The position numbers and the translations under genes were made by a program. The notes under the pieces were generated by a model, which saw only the letters and a list, made by a program, of their open reading frames with translations, searched no databases and was not told where the DNA came from. A DNA stretch of 64,000 nucleotides from Comamonas testosteroni. GTDB taxonomy: Bacteria; Pseudomonadota; Gammaproteobacteria; Burkholderiales; Burkholderiaceae_C. Below are positions 47,275-56,196 of the stretch, piece after piece (position 1 is the first letter of the stretch; each line of letters opens with the position of its first letter). The stretch covers positions 171,963 to 235,962 of the forward strand of contig NZ_KZ984443.1 of assembly GCF_003569915.1 (NCBI RefSeq), written 5' to 3'.

Positions 47275-48135
47275 ATGTCAGACACAGATAACTTCGAACA
47301 AGAACAAATTGAGGCGGCCGATGACGCGGGGGCGCAGAGTGGGGCGCTGTCGTCAGACTCGGTCTCGCAGGCGCTGGGCTATGACATGGCAGACCGCCGC
47401 ATCGCCATCCTGCGTGGCATTGCGCAAAGCGGCTCCATCTCTCAGGCTGCGCGCGATGTGGGGGTGAGCTACAAGGCCGCCTGGCAGGCGGTCGATACCC
47501 TGACCAATCTGGCTGGTGTACCGCTGGTGGAGCGCAGCGTGGGCGGCTCGGGTGGCGGTGGCGCCCAGATCACGCTGGCTGGTCAAGAGCTGCTGCGCGC
47601 TGCCGAGGCCATGGCCAAGTTGAGGGCCGAGTTGCTGCAGCGCATGCAGTCGGGTCAGCAGCCCAATCTGGGCCTGATGACCAGCATGCGCAACCAGTGG
47701 CCCTGCACGGTGCTCAAGGTCGAATCCATGGGCGCGCAGATTCGCGTCTGGCTGCGCGCAGCGGTCGAGGCTGGGGCGGATTGGACGATTGCCGCACGCA
47801 TTACCCCTGAAAGTTATGAACTGCTGGGCCTGGCCCCTGGCGTGCAGGTGCTGGCGCTATGCAAGGCCACTGCAGTCAAGATCTGGCTGGGCAAGGAGCG
47901 CCCTGAAAGCTCGACCCAGGGCATCAATCTCTGGCCTGCTGTGGTGCAGCGTGCCACCTATGGAGCGGCCACAGTTTCAGAAGACAGTACAGCCAGCGAT
48001 GAAGCCATCTGCCGCTTGAACTGGGGTGCGCAGATCGTGGGTTTTGCACCAGCCATGAGTGGTCTGGTGGCAGATGACAATGTCTGGCTTGAAGTGCCAG
48101 AGTCCGCGGTGGTGGTGGCTGTCAACGGGCTTTGA
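47275..48135 (+). CDS. modE: Molybdate-responsive regulator ModE
   Basis: A 286-residue ModE. The N-terminal LysR-like winged helix is in RRIAILRGIAQSGSISQAARDVGVSYKAAWQAVDTL (about residues 40-78), followed by a VERSVGGSGGGGAQITLAG wing. The C-terminal half holds two TOBE-type molybdate-binding modules (MTSMRNQWPCTVLKVESMGAQI and RATYGAATVSEDSTASDEAICRL). It is divergent from modA with the ModE box between. The first 35 residues are acidic and longer than in E. coli ModE. Confidence 0.93.
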   Translation: MSDTDNFEQEQIEAADDAGAQSGALSSDSVSQALGYDMADRRIAILRGIAQSGSISQAARDVGVSYKAAWQAVDTLTNLAGVPLVERSVGGSGGGGAQITLAGQELLRAAEAMAKLRAELLQRMQSGQQPNLGLMTSMRNQWPCTVLKVESMGAQIRVWLRAAVEAGADWTIAARITPESYELLGLAPGVQVLALCKATAVKIWLGKERPESSTQGINLWPAVVQRATYGAATVSEDSTASDEAICRLNWGAQIVGFAPAMSGLVADDNVWLEVPESAVVVAVNGL

Positions 48136-48149
48136 ATGCCGACCCCATG

Positions 48150-48184
48150 AAAAAAGGCCGCCGGTCTTTGCAGATCAGGCGGCC
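48150..48184 (-). terminator. Terminator of the mdlC-Bug run
   Basis: GGCCGCC (48156-48162) and GGCGGCC (48178-48184) form a stem. On the minus strand it is followed by TTTTTT, so it mainly ends transcription from the receptor gene, and may also serve modE. Confidence 0.65.
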
Positions 48185-48247
48185 AAAGGGAGTTATCCAG
48201 TGAACCGGCTCCCACGTTGAATTGGTGATGTTCTCTCTGCGTTGCGC

Positions 48248-49246
48248 CTAGTCAACCTTGAGGCCGATCTCCTTGATCAGATCGGCAAAGCGTGCCCGCT
48301 CCTTGGGATGGTGGGCGATAAAGTCCTGCTGGCTCATGGGCGCTGGCGTGGCGCCCAGGCCGTTGATGACGTCAATCACGTTCTTTTGCTCCAGCGCCTT
48401 GGCAATGCTGTTGCGCACGGCTTCGATCACGGGCTTGGGTGTGCCAGCCGGGGCGTAGACGCCAAACAGAGAGTCGGCGTCAAAGCCGGGCAGGCCGCTT
48501 TCGGCCAGCGTGGGTACATTGGGCAAGAGTGGCGAGCGCTGCGGGCTGCCAATGGCCAGCAGCTTGAGTTTGCCCGCCTCGACCTGCTTGAGGCCGGGAC
48601 CCGGATCGAACCAGTATTGCAACTGGCCGCTGAGCACATCGGTCAGGGCCGGCCCCGCGCCTTTATAGGGAACGTGGGTGGCATCGACCTTGGCGGCACG
48701 CTTGAACATTTCACCAGCCAGATGGGGCGAGCTGCCAGGGCCGGGCGAGCCGTAGGACAGTCTGCCGGGATTGGCCTTAAGGTACTGAATGAACTCGGCC
48801 ACATTCTTGGCGGGAACGCTGGGGTTGGTTTCCAGGAAGACATGCACACGTGCCACGGCGGCCACGGGGATCAGGTCCTTGTCGGGGTTGAAGCCGAGCC
48901 TGCTGTAGATCAGTGGGTTGATGCTGACCGCGCCGCCCGAGCTCAGCAGCAGGGTGTAGCCATCCTTGGCGGAACGCACGGTTTCGCTGATGCCGATATT
49001 GCCGTTGGCCCCGGGCTTGTTGTCCACCACCACCGACTGGCCCAGAACCTGGCTCATGGTGGGCGTGATGGCACGGCCCAGCACGTCGGCTGCGCCGCCG
49101 GGGGCGAAATTGACGATCAGACGAACCGGGCGTTCAGGCCATTTGTCGGATGCGGTCGCTGGCAGGGCAAATGCACAGGCCAGCAAGGCGGGAACGCTTG
49201 CCAGACCCAGACGGCGCAGGCGGTTGACGGAAGGTTTTGAAGCCAT
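48248..49246 (-). CDS. Bug-family periplasmic substrate-binding receptor
   Basis: A 332-residue tripartite tricarboxylate transporter (TctC/Bug) receptor. The signal peptide ends LLACAFALPATA before SDKWPERPVRLIV. Family motifs are IVNFAPGGAADVLGRAI, VVDNKPGANGNIG, SYGSPGPGSSPHLAGE, VPYKGAGPALTDVLSGQLQYW and VPTLAESGLPGFD. Such receptors bind carboxylic or aromatic acids. No TctA/TctB membrane partner is adjacent. It follows the benzoylformate decarboxylase gene after 58 bp, suggesting it binds a related aromatic acid, which is inference. Confidence 0.92.
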   Translation of the reverse strand: MASKPSVNRLRRLGLASVPALLACAFALPATASDKWPERPVRLIVNFAPGGAADVLGRAITPTMSQVLGQSVVVDNKPGANGNIGISETVRSAKDGYTLLLSSGGAVSINPLIYSRLGFNPDKDLIPVAAVARVHVFLETNPSVPAKNVAEFIQYLKANPGRLSYGSPGPGSSPHLAGEMFKRAAKVDATHVPYKGAGPALTDVLSGQLQYWFDPGPGLKQVEAGKLKLLAIGSPQRSPLLPNVPTLAESGLPGFDADSLFGVYAPAGTPKPVIEAVRNSIAKALEQKNVIDVINGLGATPAPMSQQDFIAHHPKERARFADLIKEIGLKVD

Positions 49247-49304
49247 GATGGTGTCTCCTTGAATATTTATGAAGCTGATTTACAGCAGGATGTTTTGAGG
49301 CTCT

Positions 49305-50918
49305 TCAGGCCACTTCAACTTCCACGACGATGGGATGCGGGTGAGCGATGGAGTCCTTGAGAACTTGCTCCAGCTGCGCGGCGTCATCCACATGCACGCC
49401 ATCGCAGCCATGGCCCTTGGCCAGGGCCACAAAGTCGAGATCGGGCAGCTCCGTGCCTTCGACCTTTTCTCCTTCGCGGTAGCCAAAGACCCGGGAGAAG
49501 TCCTGCAGCGCGGCATAGCGGCGGTTCTTGAGAATCACAAAGGTGATGGGCAAGCGCAGGTTGGCGGCGCTCCACAGGGCCTGGATGGCGTACATTGCCG
49601 ATCCATCTCCGATGACGGCTATCACTTTTTTCTCCGGCTTGGCCAGGGCGATCCCCACGGCGGCAGGCATGCTGTGACCTAGACCGCCGCTGCACATGGT
49701 GAAGAAAGTCTCACTGTGATAAATGGGCAGATAGGTCTGGATCGTGGGGCGCGAGCTGGGCGCTTCTTCCACGATGATGCTGTGCCGGTCACGCACGGTG
49801 GTCAGCGTGTGCATGGCAAAGGCAACGGACATGCGCTCGCCCGGCTCTGGGGCGGCGGGCACGGGCGGTGCGGGCTTGCGAGCTGGGGCGGGGCGCTTTG
49901 CCAGCAACGGGCGATCCAGCAGTTCCTGCACACCCAGGCGGATATTGCCCACGGCAGCCGTGCCCACCGGCGCCCAGGCTGCAATCGAAGGATCTTCAAT
50001 CAGCTGGAACAGTGCGGAGCCAGCGGGAATAAAGGGCCCTGCGCCTTCCACGTGGTAGGTGAAGGCGGCCGCCCCCACGGCAAAAATCATGTCGTGACCG
50101 CCGAGCAGGTCGACAATGCGCTCGCGCATGGCAGGTAGAAAACCGGCAAACAGCGGGTGGTCTTCAGGAAAGCTGCAGCGCCCGCTCATGGGGGCGACAA
50201 ATACGCGGGCCTGGTGGCGCTCGGCCAGCGCCACCACGGCATCCCAGGCCTGACCGCGATCAACGGAAGCGCCCACGACAAAGACGGGAGATTTGGCGGC
50301 ATCCAGCGCCTCGCCAATTGCGGCCAGCGTCTGCGGATTGGGGCGGGTTTCAAAGCCCACCTGGCGCAAAGTGATGGGCTCGCAAGGCTTGTCCCAGTCG
50401 TCCGCCGGGATGGAGACAAACACCGGGCCGCGCGGCTCCTGCATGGCGATGTAGTAGGCGCGGGCCAGGGCCTGGGGCACGTCTTCGGCGCGGGCGGGCT
50501 CGCAGCTCCACTTCACATAGGGTTTGGGCAGTTCCGTTGCATCGCGTGCGTGCAAAAACGGATCGAACTGCAGCAGCGAGCGCGCTTGCTGCCCCGCCGT
50601 GATGACCATGGGCGTGCGGTTTTTGAAAGCCGTGAAGATATTTGCCATGGCGTGACCTACGCCGGCGGCGGAGTGCAGGTTCACGAAACTGGCTTTGCGC
50701 GTGGCCTGTGCATAGCCATCGGCCATGCCGACGACCACGGTCTCCTGCAGACCCAGCTCATACGAGAAGTCCTTGGGGTAGTCGCGAAACAGCGGCAGCT
50801 CGGTCGAGCCGGGGTTGCCAAAGATGCGGGTCATACCCAGCTCGCGCAGCATGTCGATCACGGCATGGCGCACGGTGTAGGTGTCTTGTGAAGGGGCGGT
50901 TTGGGGTGTGACTTGCAC
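49305..50918 (-). CDS. mdlC: Benzoylformate decarboxylase (thiamine diphosphate enzyme)
   Basis: A 537-residue ThDP-dependent decarboxylase closely resembling benzoylformate decarboxylase of the mandelate pathway, which turns benzoylformate into benzaldehyde and CO2. Catalytic features: FGNPGSTELPLFRDYPKDF (active-site Ser), Glu59 in LQETVVVGMADGYA that activates ThDP, His82 in NLHSAAGVGHAMAN, a second His in TYHVEGAGP, and the ThDP-Mg motif GDGSAMYAIQAL ending KNRRYAAL. Length is typical. Mandelate racemase and dehydrogenase genes are not in the window. A divergent LysR regulator lies upstream. Confidence 0.88.
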   Translation of the reverse strand: MQVTPQTAPSQDTYTVRHAVIDMLRELGMTRIFGNPGSTELPLFRDYPKDFSYELGLQETVVVGMADGYAQATRKASFVNLHSAAGVGHAMANIFTAFKNRTPMVITAGQQARSLLQFDPFLHARDATELPKPYVKWSCEPARAEDVPQALARAYYIAMQEPRGPVFVSIPADDWDKPCEPITLRQVGFETRPNPQTLAAIGEALDAAKSPVFVVGASVDRGQAWDAVVALAERHQARVFVAPMSGRCSFPEDHPLFAGFLPAMRERIVDLLGGHDMIFAVGAAAFTYHVEGAGPFIPAGSALFQLIEDPSIAAWAPVGTAAVGNIRLGVQELLDRPLLAKRPAPARKPAPPVPAAPEPGERMSVAFAMHTLTTVRDRHSIIVEEAPSSRPTIQTYLPIYHSETFFTMCSGGLGHSMPAAVGIALAKPEKKVIAVIGDGSAMYAIQALWSAANLRLPITFVILKNRRYAALQDFSRVFGYREGEKVEGTELPDLDFVALAKGHGCDGVHVDDAAQLEQVLKDSIAHPHPIVVEVEVA

Positions 50919-51010
50919 AGTGATCTTCCTTGAGATGAGGCTCGTCCTGGGACGCAGCGGTCAGAGGTCTATCCTGCATGGCTGCATAATTTCCAGCAAT
51001 TGAATAAAAC

Positions 51011-51028
51011 ATCTAAGAGATATTAGAT
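51011..51028. promoter_or_regulatory. 18-bp palindrome at the LysR gene start
   Basis: ATCTAAGAGATATTAGAT has perfect 6-bp arms and fits the T-N11-A pattern of LysR-type sites. It lies 2 bases before the ATG at 51031 and about 95 bases from the mdlC start, in the divergent promoter region. Confidence 0.55.
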
Positions 51029-51030
51029 TT

Positions 51031-51936
51031 ATGAATATTTCAGGGCTGGACCTCAATCTGCTGCGGGTGTTTGATGCTGTGTTTCGCCATGGCAGCGTGA
51101 GCCGTGCCTCGGAAGAGTTGGGCATGTCCCAGCCTGCGGCCAGTCAGGCCGTGACGCGGCTGCGTCAGCTGCTCGGTGATCCGCTGTTTGAACGCATGCA
51201 TGGCGGCGTGCGCCCCACGCCGCGTGCCGAGCGCCTGGCCCAGGCCGTGCGCGCGGCCTTGGCCACGCTGGAAGTGGCGCTGGCCGAGGCCCATGCGTTC
51301 GAGCCGTCGCAGGCCCACAAACGCTTTCGCATCCACCTCAGCGATATTGGTGAAGCGCGTTTTTTGCCGCCGCTCATGCTGGCGTTGCATGCCCAAGCGC
51401 CGCATGTGCAGTTGGAGACTTTGCCCATGCCCATGCACGAGATTGCCGATGCGCTGGACCGTGGCTCGCTCGATATTGCGATTGGATTTTTGCCGGGGGT
51501 GACCGGCACGCAGCAGCAAGTGCTGCTGTCGGACCATTACGCCGTGCTGCTGCGCAAGCGGCACCCGCTGCTCAAGAACCTGAAAGGCGAGTGGCTGAGC
51601 GCCGAGCATTTGCGCCGTCTGGACTTTGTGGCCGTGCGCTCGCATTCCGAGACGCTGCGCATCCTGCGGACTCTGGATCTGCAGGCGCAGATCAGGCTGT
51701 CGGCGGCGCACTTCATGGCAGTGCCATCCATCGTCCAACAGACGGACCTGGCCGTCATCATGCCCGCCGAAATTGCCGAAACCTTTGTGGAGCTGGGCGA
51801 CTATGTGTTGCTGCAGGCCGAGCTGCCGGAGAGCGCGTTCGATGTCTCCCTGCACTGGAGCTGGCGCTTCGAGCAGGAGCCTGCCAACCAGTGGCTGCGG
51901 GCGCTGGTCAGCGAGATATTCACCAGGCGTCAGTAG
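51031..51936 (+). CDS. LysR-type transcriptional regulator
   Basis: A 301-residue LTTR. The N-terminal winged helix is LDLNLLRVFDAVFRHGSVSRASEELGMSQPAASQAVTRLRQLLGDPLFER, and the linker and effector domain follow from residue 90 (KRFRIHLSDIGEARFLPPLML), with an effector-binding region HYAVLLRKRHPLL near residues 170-182. By position it most likely controls the divergent mdlC-Bug genes in response to an aromatic acid. A T-N11-A palindrome abuts its start. The MFS gene lies convergent downstream. Confidence 0.92.
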   Translation: MNISGLDLNLLRVFDAVFRHGSVSRASEELGMSQPAASQAVTRLRQLLGDPLFERMHGGVRPTPRAERLAQAVRAALATLEVALAEAHAFEPSQAHKRFRIHLSDIGEARFLPPLMLALHAQAPHVQLETLPMPMHEIADALDRGSLDIAIGFLPGVTGTQQQVLLSDHYAVLLRKRHPLLKNLKGEWLSAEHLRRLDFVAVRSHSETLRILRTLDLQAQIRLSAAHFMAVPSIVQQTDLAVIMPAEIAETFVELGDYVLLQAELPESAFDVSLHWSWRFEQEPANQWLRALVSEIFTRRQ

Positions 51937-51955
51937 CCGTGCTCATGCAGATATG

Positions 51956-51992
51956 AAAAAAGCGCCACAGCCTTTTGGGGCTCTGGCGCTTT
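51956..51992. terminator. Bidirectional terminator between LysR and MFS genes
   Basis: AAAGCGCCA and the following AGCC pair with GGCT and TGGCGCTTT around a short loop, with A and T runs outside. Both genes end into it. Confidence 0.75.
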
Positions 51993-52016
51993 ATCTATAA
52001 GGACTATCAGCTATCT

Positions 52017-53273
52017 TTATTGAAGCTCTTTGCCTTTGAGTTCCGGAATCAGGAACAGCGTGGCCAGCATGTCCAGCACATAGATGGCAGCCAGCAGGGC
52101 GATGGCGACCTGGAAGGAGTAGGTCATGGCCAGCGCACCCACCACGACTGGGCCCAGACCGCCAACGGCGCGGCCAATATTGAACAGTACGTTCTGCGCC
52201 GTGGCCCGGGCTTCGGTGGGGTAGGCCTCGCTGATGACAGCGCCATAGCCACCCATCATGCCGTTGACGAACAGGCCCATCAGCGCGCCCACCCACAGCA
52301 TGGCCGATGCATCGGTAAGCTGCGAGTACGCCAGCACGGTCACGACAGAGCCGACCTGGAAGATCAGGAACGTGGGCTTGCGGCCAATGCGGTCGGCCAA
52401 CTGGCCGAAGACCCAGATGCCGATGGACATGCCGATGATGGTGGCAGCCGTCCACATGGAAGACTTGGTCAGGCTGAAGCCCATTTGCTTGGACAGAAAG
52501 CTGGGCATCCAGATCATGATGCCGTAGTAGCCAAAGTTCTGGACCGAGGTCAGCACGATCACGCCCAGACTGATCTTGGAGGTGGCCTTGTCCTTCATCA
52601 GCAGCTTCAGGCATTGCCATGCGGAAGGCTTGTGCTCCTTGGCACGGGCCACGAACACCTCGGGCTCATGCAGCTTGTTGCGGATGACCCAGGCCACGAC
52701 AGCGGGAATCACCCCCACCAGAAACATGCCGCGCCAGCCGATGGAGGGCAGTAGCATGGGCGTCAGCATGGCTGCGCCCAGCACGCCGAGCTGCCAGCCC
52801 AGCGCCACATAGGACGACACGCGCGCGCGGTGGCGTGCGGGCCAGGCTTCGGCCGCCAGCGCCATGCCGATGCCGAACTCACCACCCAGGCCGATACCGG
52901 CAATCGTGCGGTAGATCAGCAAGTCCCAGTAGCCCTGTGCAAAAGCACACAGGCCGGTAAAGACGGCAAACAGCACAATCGTCCAGGTCAGCACGCGGAT
53001 GCGGCCGTACTTGTCGCTGAGCATGCCAAAGACGATGCCGCCGAAGACGGCGCCGATCAGCGTCCAGGTCACGAGCGAGCCGGCCTGACCGGGCGTGAGA
53101 CCCAGGTCCTTGGAAATGGCAGAGAGCATAAAGCCCAGAATCAGCAGGTCAAAGCCGTCCATGGCATAGCCGACGGCCGAGCCCATGAGTGCTTTCCAGC
53201 TGTATCCGTTGACTTCTGTGGGAGCGGCGGGCGCGGCTGTGCCTGCCACGCTGCCTGTGGTTGTTGTGGTCAC
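52017..53273 (-). CDS. MFS transporter, aromatic acid:H+ symporter type
   Basis: A 418-residue 12-span major facilitator. The N-terminal DGFDLLILGF in span 1 and SDKYGRIRVL (the DxxGRR-type loop between spans 2 and 3) are characteristic of the AAHS group that imports benzoate-like acids; the second half repeats the loop as ADRIGRKPTFL. I start at the GTG at 53273 (VTTTTTGSVAGTAAP) because AAGGA stands upstream; the longer frame adds 91 residues unlike any MFS N-terminus. With mdlC and the Bug receptor it suggests uptake of an aromatic 2-oxo or hydroxy acid. Confidence 0.88.
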   Translation of the reverse strand: MTTTTTGSVAGTAAPAAPTEVNGYSWKALMGSAVGYAMDGFDLLILGFMLSAISKDLGLTPGQAGSLVTWTLIGAVFGGIVFGMLSDKYGRIRVLTWTIVLFAVFTGLCAFAQGYWDLLIYRTIAGIGLGGEFGIGMALAAEAWPARHRARVSSYVALGWQLGVLGAAMLTPMLLPSIGWRGMFLVGVIPAVVAWVIRNKLHEPEVFVARAKEHKPSAWQCLKLLMKDKATSKISLGVIVLTSVQNFGYYGIMIWMPSFLSKQMGFSLTKSSMWTAATIIGMSIGIWVFGQLADRIGRKPTFLIFQVGSVVTVLAYSQLTDASAMLWVGALMGLFVNGMMGGYGAVISEAYPTEARATAQNVLFNIGRAVGGLGPVVVGALAMTYSFQVAIALLAAIYVLDMLATLFLIPELKGKELQ

Positions 53274-53560
53274 GGGTGAATCCTTGAGCGAAGACGGACT
53301 TGGTGGCCTTGCAGCCCTGCTTTTAAGGAAAAAAGCAGACCCCCGCTGGGCAAAAGACCAGCGCGTGGGCACGCAGCGTGCGTGCAGCATCCTTGGGGTG
53401 CAACGGGCACGAAAAAGTCCTTGAAGGGGAGATGAGCGGCGGGAGCATTGCAGAGCTGCCAGCAACGCTTTTTCTGCGGGAGAAAAAACGGTGGCAGGCG
53501 CAATGGAGCCTCTGTAAAAAGCGAAAAGCCCCAGGTGCTTGCGCAACTGAGGCTTGTATT

Positions 53561-53637
53561 TGGTGGTCGTGGTGGGACTCGAACCTACGACATCAGCATT
53601 ATGAATGCTGCGCTCTAACCGACTGAGCTACACGACC
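53561..53637 (-). tRNA. tRNA-Met (CAT), elongator
   Basis: A 77-base tRNA with CCA encoded at its 3' end (plus-strand TGG 53561-53563). Acceptor stem GGTCGTG/CACGACC is fully paired; the anticodon loop is TTCATAA on a GCAGC stem; the T-loop is TTCGAGT. The GG start and the paired first base pair indicate the elongator form, not initiator. Confidence 0.95.
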
Positions 53638-53777
53638 GACAGTCCGCAATTCTATGGGAAAAAATAGTCTCCAAAGCAAAGATGGAGAATTTTTTCTGCA
53701 GATCGCCTGCGAAATGGCATGAACCAAGGAGTCAAGAAAAAACCGCAGTGCTTTTGCAAGCACTGCGGTTTCCTGTC

Positions 53778-53854
53778 TGGTGGTCGGGGTGGGACTTGAA
53801 CCTACGACATCAGCATTATGAATGCTGCGCTCTAACCAACTGAGCTACACGACC
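53778..53854 (-). tRNA. tRNA-Met (CAT), elongator, second copy with acceptor mismatch
   Basis: A near-identical copy 140 bp away. The D, anticodon and variable regions match apart from one D-loop base, but the 3' acceptor strand is CCCGACC against GGTCGTG, giving a U6-C67 mismatch, and the T-loop is TTCAAGT. CCA is encoded. Function is likely but may be impaired. Confidence 0.88.
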
Positions 53855-54063
53855 AGAGACTGCGATTATATACCGAAAAAATTCAGATTAATGGCAAGTG
53901 CGCAATTTCTGCTGGGGCAAGCACTTGGCGCGCTCTGCCATATCGAGATGACAGGCCTCTGAAATGTCGCCTTGGTAGCAGCCCCGTTGACAGAGTAGGG
54001 GCGCTTCACAATAGTTTGCAGTTCCTGAATTTCACCTGTCAAACAAAAATAATGGAGCGAGTA

Positions 54064-55263
54064 GTGAGCGTGTCAGAGAGTTCGTCGGTCCCCCGGCCCC
54101 CTTCTTCAAAGTCCCCAGCGTCCCCTGGTTTTCCGTCCCACCTCTCGCAGCGCCGCAGCCTGATCGCCGCTGCAGGCCTTGGCCTGCTGGGCGCCCCCTG
54201 GGTGTCGCGTGCCCAGTCTTCCACCTTGCGCATTGCCACCACGATTGCCAGCAGTGGCGTGGAGCGCTTCAACGGCCTGGGTTTGCTCAATGGCGCGCAG
54301 GCTTACTTTGATGCCGTGAACCGCGCCGGTGGCATCAATGGTCGCCAGATCGAGCTGGTCAAGGCCGATGATGAATTCAATGCCGGCAAGGCCAAGGACA
54401 ACGCACTCAAATTCGCTTCGGACGCCAATGTGCTGGCGCTGATTCACCCGCAGGGCACGCGCCAGACCACCGAGGTCATGAAGGCCGTGACCAGCCTGCC
54501 CATCATTGGCCCCAACACAGGAGCGACGGCGCTGCACAAGAGCGGCGCCAAGAATGTGTTCTGGGTGCGTACCAACTACGACCAGGAGGTGGAACGCCTC
54601 GTCAAACTGGCCGACAACCTGGGCCTCAAGCGCTTTGGTCTGGTCTATCCGAATGACCCGTTTGGTCAATCGGTGTTGGAGTCGTTCAAGGCTTCGCTGG
54701 CGCGCCGCAATATCGAAGCCGTGGGCATTGCCAGCACACCGGGCACAGCCAGTCTGGAAGTCGATGCCGCCGCCAGGCAACTGGCCAAGCTGCCCGTGCA
54801 GGTGCTGATCATGAGTCTGGCAGGCACTACGCCCGCGTTCTATAAGGCGTACCGCGATGCCGGTGGCGTGTCGCTGTGCTATGGCTTGTCGGTCAGCGGC
54901 ACGGCCTCGAATCTGGCACAACTGGCCAAGGGCAATGACCGCCCCTTCTTCTCGGTGATCGTGCCCTCGCCCAATGCGCAGAAGTTCGAGATCGTGCGCC
55001 AGTACCGCCGCGACATGAAGACGGCGGGCTTCGAGATCGACTCGCTGGTCAGCCTCGAAGGTTATGTGGATGCCTACGTGCTGGCCGAAGGCCTGCGCCG
55101 CGCCGGGGCCAAGCCGGATCGCGACAGCCTGATGGCGGGGCTGGAGAGCCTGTCCAACTTCGATATTGGCGGCGTGCGCCTGAACTTTGGCAAGACCGTG
55201 CGCGAAGGCAATCACTACACCGATACGGTGACGATCGACGCCCATGGGCGCCTGATCAGCTAA
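54064..55263 (+). CDS. ABC transporter substrate-binding protein, branched-chain amino acid (LivK) type
   Basis: A 399-residue periplasmic binding protein of the type I fold. A twin-arginine signal is visible: SQRRSLIAAAGLGLLGAPWVSRA before QSSTLRI. The first lobe continues LRIATTIASSG and LLNGAQAYFDAVNRAGGINGRQIELV, a hallmark of Peripla_BP_6. I prefer the GTG at 54064, with GGAG six bases upstream, to the ATG at 54052, which has no ribosome site. No permease or ATPase is next to it, so it is an orphan receptor. A terminator follows. Confidence 0.88.
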   Translation: MSVSESSSVPRPPSSKSPASPGFPSHLSQRRSLIAAAGLGLLGAPWVSRAQSSTLRIATTIASSGVERFNGLGLLNGAQAYFDAVNRAGGINGRQIELVKADDEFNAGKAKDNALKFASDANVLALIHPQGTRQTTEVMKAVTSLPIIGPNTGATALHKSGAKNVFWVRTNYDQEVERLVKLADNLGLKRFGLVYPNDPFGQSVLESFKASLARRNIEAVGIASTPGTASLEVDAAARQLAKLPVQVLIMSLAGTTPAFYKAYRDAGGVSLCYGLSVSGTASNLAQLAKGNDRPFFSVIVPSPNAQKFEIVRQYRRDMKTAGFEIDSLVSLEGYVDAYVLAEGLRRAGAKPDRDSLMAGLESLSNFDIGGVRLNFGKTVREGNHYTDTVTIDAHGRLIS

Positions 55264-55275
55264 GCAGCCTTCACA

Positions 55276-55306
55276 AAAAAAGCGCCACATCCAGTGGCGC
55301 TTTTTT
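55276..55306. terminator. Bidirectional terminator
   Basis: AAAAAAGCGCCAC and GTGGCGCTTTTTT pair around five bases, between the binding-protein gene and the convergent hydratase. Confidence 0.85.
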
Positions 55307-55323
55307 CATAGCAGCAGCGGCAA

Positions 55324-56103
55324 TTACTGGTGCGTGAAGTTGGCGGGGCGCTTGTTCACAAAAGCGTCCATGCCTTCCTTCTGGTCCTGCGTGGCAAACA
55401 GCGCGTGGAACAGGCGGCGCTCGAACATCACGCCGTCGGACAGGCCGCTTTCAAACGCGCGGTTGACCGACTCCTTGGCGGCCATCACGGCCAGTTGCGA
55501 GAAGCCGCTGATGATGATGGCCGCGCCCAGCGTTTCTTCCATCAGCTTGTCAAAAGGCACGACGCGGCTGACCAAACCTGCGCGTTCGGCCTCGGTGGCG
55601 TCCATCATGCGGGCGGTCAGAGCCATGTCCATGGCCTTGGACTTGCCCACGGCGCGGGGCAGGCGCTGCGTGCCGCCAGCGCCGGGGATCACGCCCAGCT
55701 TGATTTCGGGCTGGCCGAACTTGGCGTTGTCGGCAGCGATGATGAAGTCGCACATCATGGCCAGCTCGCAGCCGCCACCGAGGGCAAAGCCGCTGACGGC
55801 GGCAATCACGGGCTTGCGGATGCTGCGGATCGCTTCCCAGTTGCGGGTGATGTAGTCGCCGCCGTAGGCATCGGCAAAGTTGTACTTGGCCATGGCGCCG
55901 ATGTCGGCCCCTGCGGCAAAAGCGCGCTCGCTGCCGGTGATGATCATGCAGCCAATGCTTTTGTCGGCATCGAACTTCTTGAGCGCATCGCCCAGCTCGT
56001 CCATGAGCTGGTCATTGAGTGCGTTGAGCTGCTTGGGGCGGTTCAGGGTGATGACGCCGACCTTGTCCGCTTCGACGCGGACTTCAATGGTTTCGTAAGC
56101 CAA
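55324..56103 (-). CDS. Enoyl-CoA hydratase (crotonase family)
   Basis: A 259-residue crotonase-fold enzyme that hydrates trans-2-enoyl-CoA in beta-oxidation or aromatic-acid degradation. The oxyanion-hole segments are [10 protein letters not shown] and [17 protein letters not shown], with the first catalytic Glu in GGCEL, and the second acidic residue in [20 protein letters not shown]. Length is standard. It lies upstream of nothing obviously related on the same strand; M61 peptidase is the next gene. The chain-length or pathway is not clear from sequence. Confidence 0.93.
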   Translation of the reverse strand: MAYETIEVRVEADKVGVITLNRPKQLNALNDQLMDELGDALKKFDADKSIGCMIITGSERAFAAGADIGAMAKYNFADAYGGDYITRNWEAIRSIRKPVIAAVSGFALGGGCELAMMCDFIIAADNAKFGQPEIKLGVIPGAGGTQRLPRAVGKSKAMDMALTARMMDATEAERAGLVSRVVPFDKLMEETLGAAIIISGFSQLAVMAAKESVNRAFESGLSDGVMFERRLFHALFATQDQKEGMDAFVNKRPANFTHQ

Positions 56104-56196
56104 GTGTGTCTCCTGCTTGATGAATGGTTGCTGCCACTAAGAATAACCGCTGTGGCTGGCGTGCAGCTGTCGCACAGCGGCGGGCTTTTCAACGGC

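Noticed and set aside
53274..53546. 91-residue N-terminal extension of the MFS transporter
   Set aside because: It is unlike MFS N-termini, Arg/Ser-rich, and the GTG at 53273 has a ribosome site.
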